Assembly (NCBI GenBank): GCA_963934855.1
Contig: CAWWAC010000018.1
Location: forward strand, 1-35,265
Direction of reading: 5' to 3'
DNA from: MAG-120531 sp963934855
GTDB lineage: Bacteria; Bacteroidota; Bacteroidia; Flavobacteriales; Flavobacteriaceae
Length of the DNA: 35,265 nucleotides
How positions within the stretch are numbered: position 1 is the first letter of the stretch; each line of letters opens with the position of its first letter. The translations under genes were made by a program, and so were the position numbers. Below, in pieces: positions 34,088 to 35,265 of the stretch. Below the pieces are notes generated by a model. The model worked only from the letters and a program-made list of their open reading frames with translations. It did no database searches and was not told where the DNA came from.

Positions 34088-34336
34088 AATTAAAAAAATT
34101 AAAATTTAAAAGCTGGTAATTATAGTATATAATTCATGTATTAACCAATAATCTTAAATTAAAAATTCATGTAGTGTAAGTTCAAGTAATAAGTGCAATT
34201 TTTTGTTGATTAATACCTATTATTTAATTATGTAGAATTAGCACCGATAATTATTTCAAGTGATAAAAGGTTGAACAAATCAATAATAGCGATTCATTAT
34301 AAAATTATTTTGCTTTTAAAATCAATTTAAATTCAA

Positions 34337-34408
34337 ATGCACAAATTCTTTTTCAACCTAGTATTTATAATTTTTCTTCAACACACTAGTTGTAGATCGT
34401 CAGCATAA
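34337..34408 (+). pseudogene. Stub of a lipoprotein gene (signal peptide only)
   Basis: From ATG 34337 the frame encodes 23 residues, MHKFFFNLVFIIFLQHTSCR plus three, then TAA. This is a complete lipoprotein signal peptide with lipobox HTSC and almost no mature protein, so the rest of the gene appears to be lost. The stretch 34088-34336 is very AT-rich and shows no gene. Confidence 0.35.
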
Positions 34409-34464
34409 AGTGGACATAAGTGTGACTTAACAAAGTTATACTTTAAAACCATAAATTGCTTACA

Positions 34465-34536
34465 ATGAAAGAAAAAGAACCAAAAAATGCAAACTTATAT
34501 TTTGACCCATTAATGTCCGATAGTTTAGCCCCTTAA
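34465..34536 (+). pseudogene. 23-codon stub ORF running into the IS3-type fragment
   Basis: ATG 34465 opens MKEKEPKNANLYFDPLMSDS, then LAP and a stop. The A-rich leader looks like a normal Bacteroidota start region. The frame runs past TGTCCGATA (34514), where I place the possible left end of the IS3-type fragment, and it ends soon after, as expected for a gene cut by an insertion. Too short to assign. Confidence 0.25.
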
Positions 34537-34582
34537 TAGTTCGGAGTGATATTTTAAATTTCAAAACTAATACATTTGAGAT

Positions 34583-34744
34583 ATGAAATACAAGAAATGG
34601 ACCTTAGACCAGAAGTTAGAAATACTATCTGTTTCCGAAGAAATAGGCATCGTTGAAGCCTGCCGAAAATACAATGTAAGTACTGGCACTTTCTATAGTT
34701 GGAAAAAGAAGTTTGAACACAAAGGTGAAGCAGGTTTAAAAGTC
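34583..34744 (+). mobile_element. IS3-family OrfA N-terminal fragment (truncated transposase)
   Basis: ATG 34583 starts an IS3-family OrfA: a helix-turn-helix of the Tnp_1 type, MKYKKWTLDQKLEILSVSEE, then IVEACRKYNVSTGTFYSWKK, and finally KFEHKGEAGLKV. After the GEAGLKV codons the homology stops abruptly and the frame runs into unrelated DNA to a TAG at 34777. OrfA is normally about 85-120 residues and is followed by OrfB with the DDE domain; neither the rest of OrfA nor OrfB is present. The left end of the element may be at 34514. Confidence 0.75.
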
Positions 34745-34757
34745 ACTTTTCGCAATT

Positions 34758-35265
34758 TTAGCTTTGTTTTTCTTTAGTGTCTTTTATATCAACTTCTATT
34801 ATTTTATCGCTTAAAACTCCACTATGTATGCGTTCTGGTACGTCTAAAATTTCAATTTCCTCATACAAAGCATTGTCTTTTATTCGAGTTACAAAACCTG
34901 TTTTGTAGTCTGTAAATTTCTTCAAAGAACTCAACCTTTCTATTCTTGTTTACGTCTGATAATGTGCTTCGTTTTGGAATGTGACTCAGCTGAAAACTTT
35001 CTGTTTTACCAGACAATCCAAGCATCGCGCCCGAAACTTCTCAAAGTGAATTACACTTGGCGAACGAACAAAAAAGCATGCTTATCAAGTGGTCTTTACT
35101 CTTAAAACGTTTTACATATCTATCAGAATCAAACTTTTTAACTGCTTCTTTTATTTTTTTTGTCATCAATTAAAGAAATCAGCTGTCCGAAAACAGATTT
35201 ACTAGAAAAATAATTACTTTTATCGGACAACGATGATTTTGACCATAAAACAAGCGAATTATAAA
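34758..35265 (-). mobile_element. Degenerate DUF4372/IS4-family transposase, partial at window edge
   Basis: Translated in pieces on the minus strand, this region is the front part of an IS4-type transposase. Pieces in order: SNYFSSKSVFGQLISLIDD (about 35155-35220), then after a one-base shift in an A-run KKFDSDRYVKRFKSKDHLIS and SMLFCSFAKCNSL, an in-frame TGA at 35041-35043, EVSGAMLGLSGKTESFQLSH with IPKRSTLSDVNKNRKVEFFE, then a gap and shift to FTDYKTGFVTRIKDNALYEE and KDTKEKQS with the stop at 34758. The jump from FFEEIYR to FTDYK skips the region that holds the first catalytic Asp. It is non-functional. Confidence 0.7.

Noticed and set aside
34740..34777. C-terminal TFRNFSFVFL of the IS3 OrfA fragment as real protein.
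   Set aside because: Homology ends at GEAGLKV; the tail reads antisense through the end of the IS4 relic.
1..35265. Search for CRISPR arrays, tRNA or rRNA genes, prophage or secretion-system clusters.
   Set aside because: No regularly spaced repeats, cloverleaf sequences or hallmark genes were seen by eye.

Overview
The window looks like chromosomal DNA from a marine-type member of the Flavobacteriaceae (Bacteroidota). The reasons are AT-rich intergenic DNA, A-rich leaders instead of strong Shine-Dalgarno sites, two promoters of the Bacteroidota TTG-N17/18-TAnnTTTG type, many secreted proteins ending their signal peptides in AQ or GQ, and families typical of the group (DUF6503, DUF6526, Sb-PDE-like PHP proteins, arsenosugar-type ArsM). 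No rRNA, tRNA or CRISPR array was found.

Layout. 0.1-5.4 kb: a broken SbtA-type bicarbonate transporter gene, an ArsM-type arsenite methyltransferase, a secreted Dabb-GH16 fusion glucanase, ATP-dependent PEP carboxykinase, and a convergent sugar-phosphate isomerase-like gene. 5.4-11.3 kb: a small transporter-like remnant, a PhnA/YjdM-type protein, a secreted M20 amidohydrolase, catalase-peroxidase KatG on the opposite strand, a DUF6526 membrane protein and a small lipoprotein gene that appears frameshifted. 11.3-18.4 kb, minus strand: a DPP4-like S9 peptidase with an upstream lipoprotein amidase, then a PiT phosphate transporter fused to a PhoU-like domain, with gene remnants on both sides of it. 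18.5-24.8 kb, plus strand: a DUF6503 lipoprotein, an 11-repeat BNR/sortilin-like secreted protein and a metzincin-type zinc protease.

24.8-28.7 kb is a complete de novo NAD operon, nadA-nadB-nadC (aspartate to nicotinate mononucleotide). It is preceded by a recognisable promoter flanked by two perfect palindromes that look like operators. Converging on it is a tightly overlapping minus-strand operon at 28.7-32.2 kb: an Nramp-like transporter, then pxpA-pxpB-pxpC (ATP-dependent 5-oxoprolinase). The transporter lacks most of the Nramp metal ligands, so it may import an organic substrate, possibly 5-oxoproline itself. A secreted PHP phosphoesterase follows at 32.3-33.4 kb.

From 33.4 kb to the end the DNA is a gene graveyard: a frameshifted membrane protein, the C-terminal half of a DUF2490-like barrel, a lipoprotein signal-peptide stub, a 23-residue stub gene, the first part of an IS3-family orfA, and a heavily damaged DUF4372/IS4-family transposase that runs to the window edge. 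The most interesting items for follow-up are the Nramp-like/PxpABC operon, the nadABC double palindrome and the Dabb-GH16 fusion.
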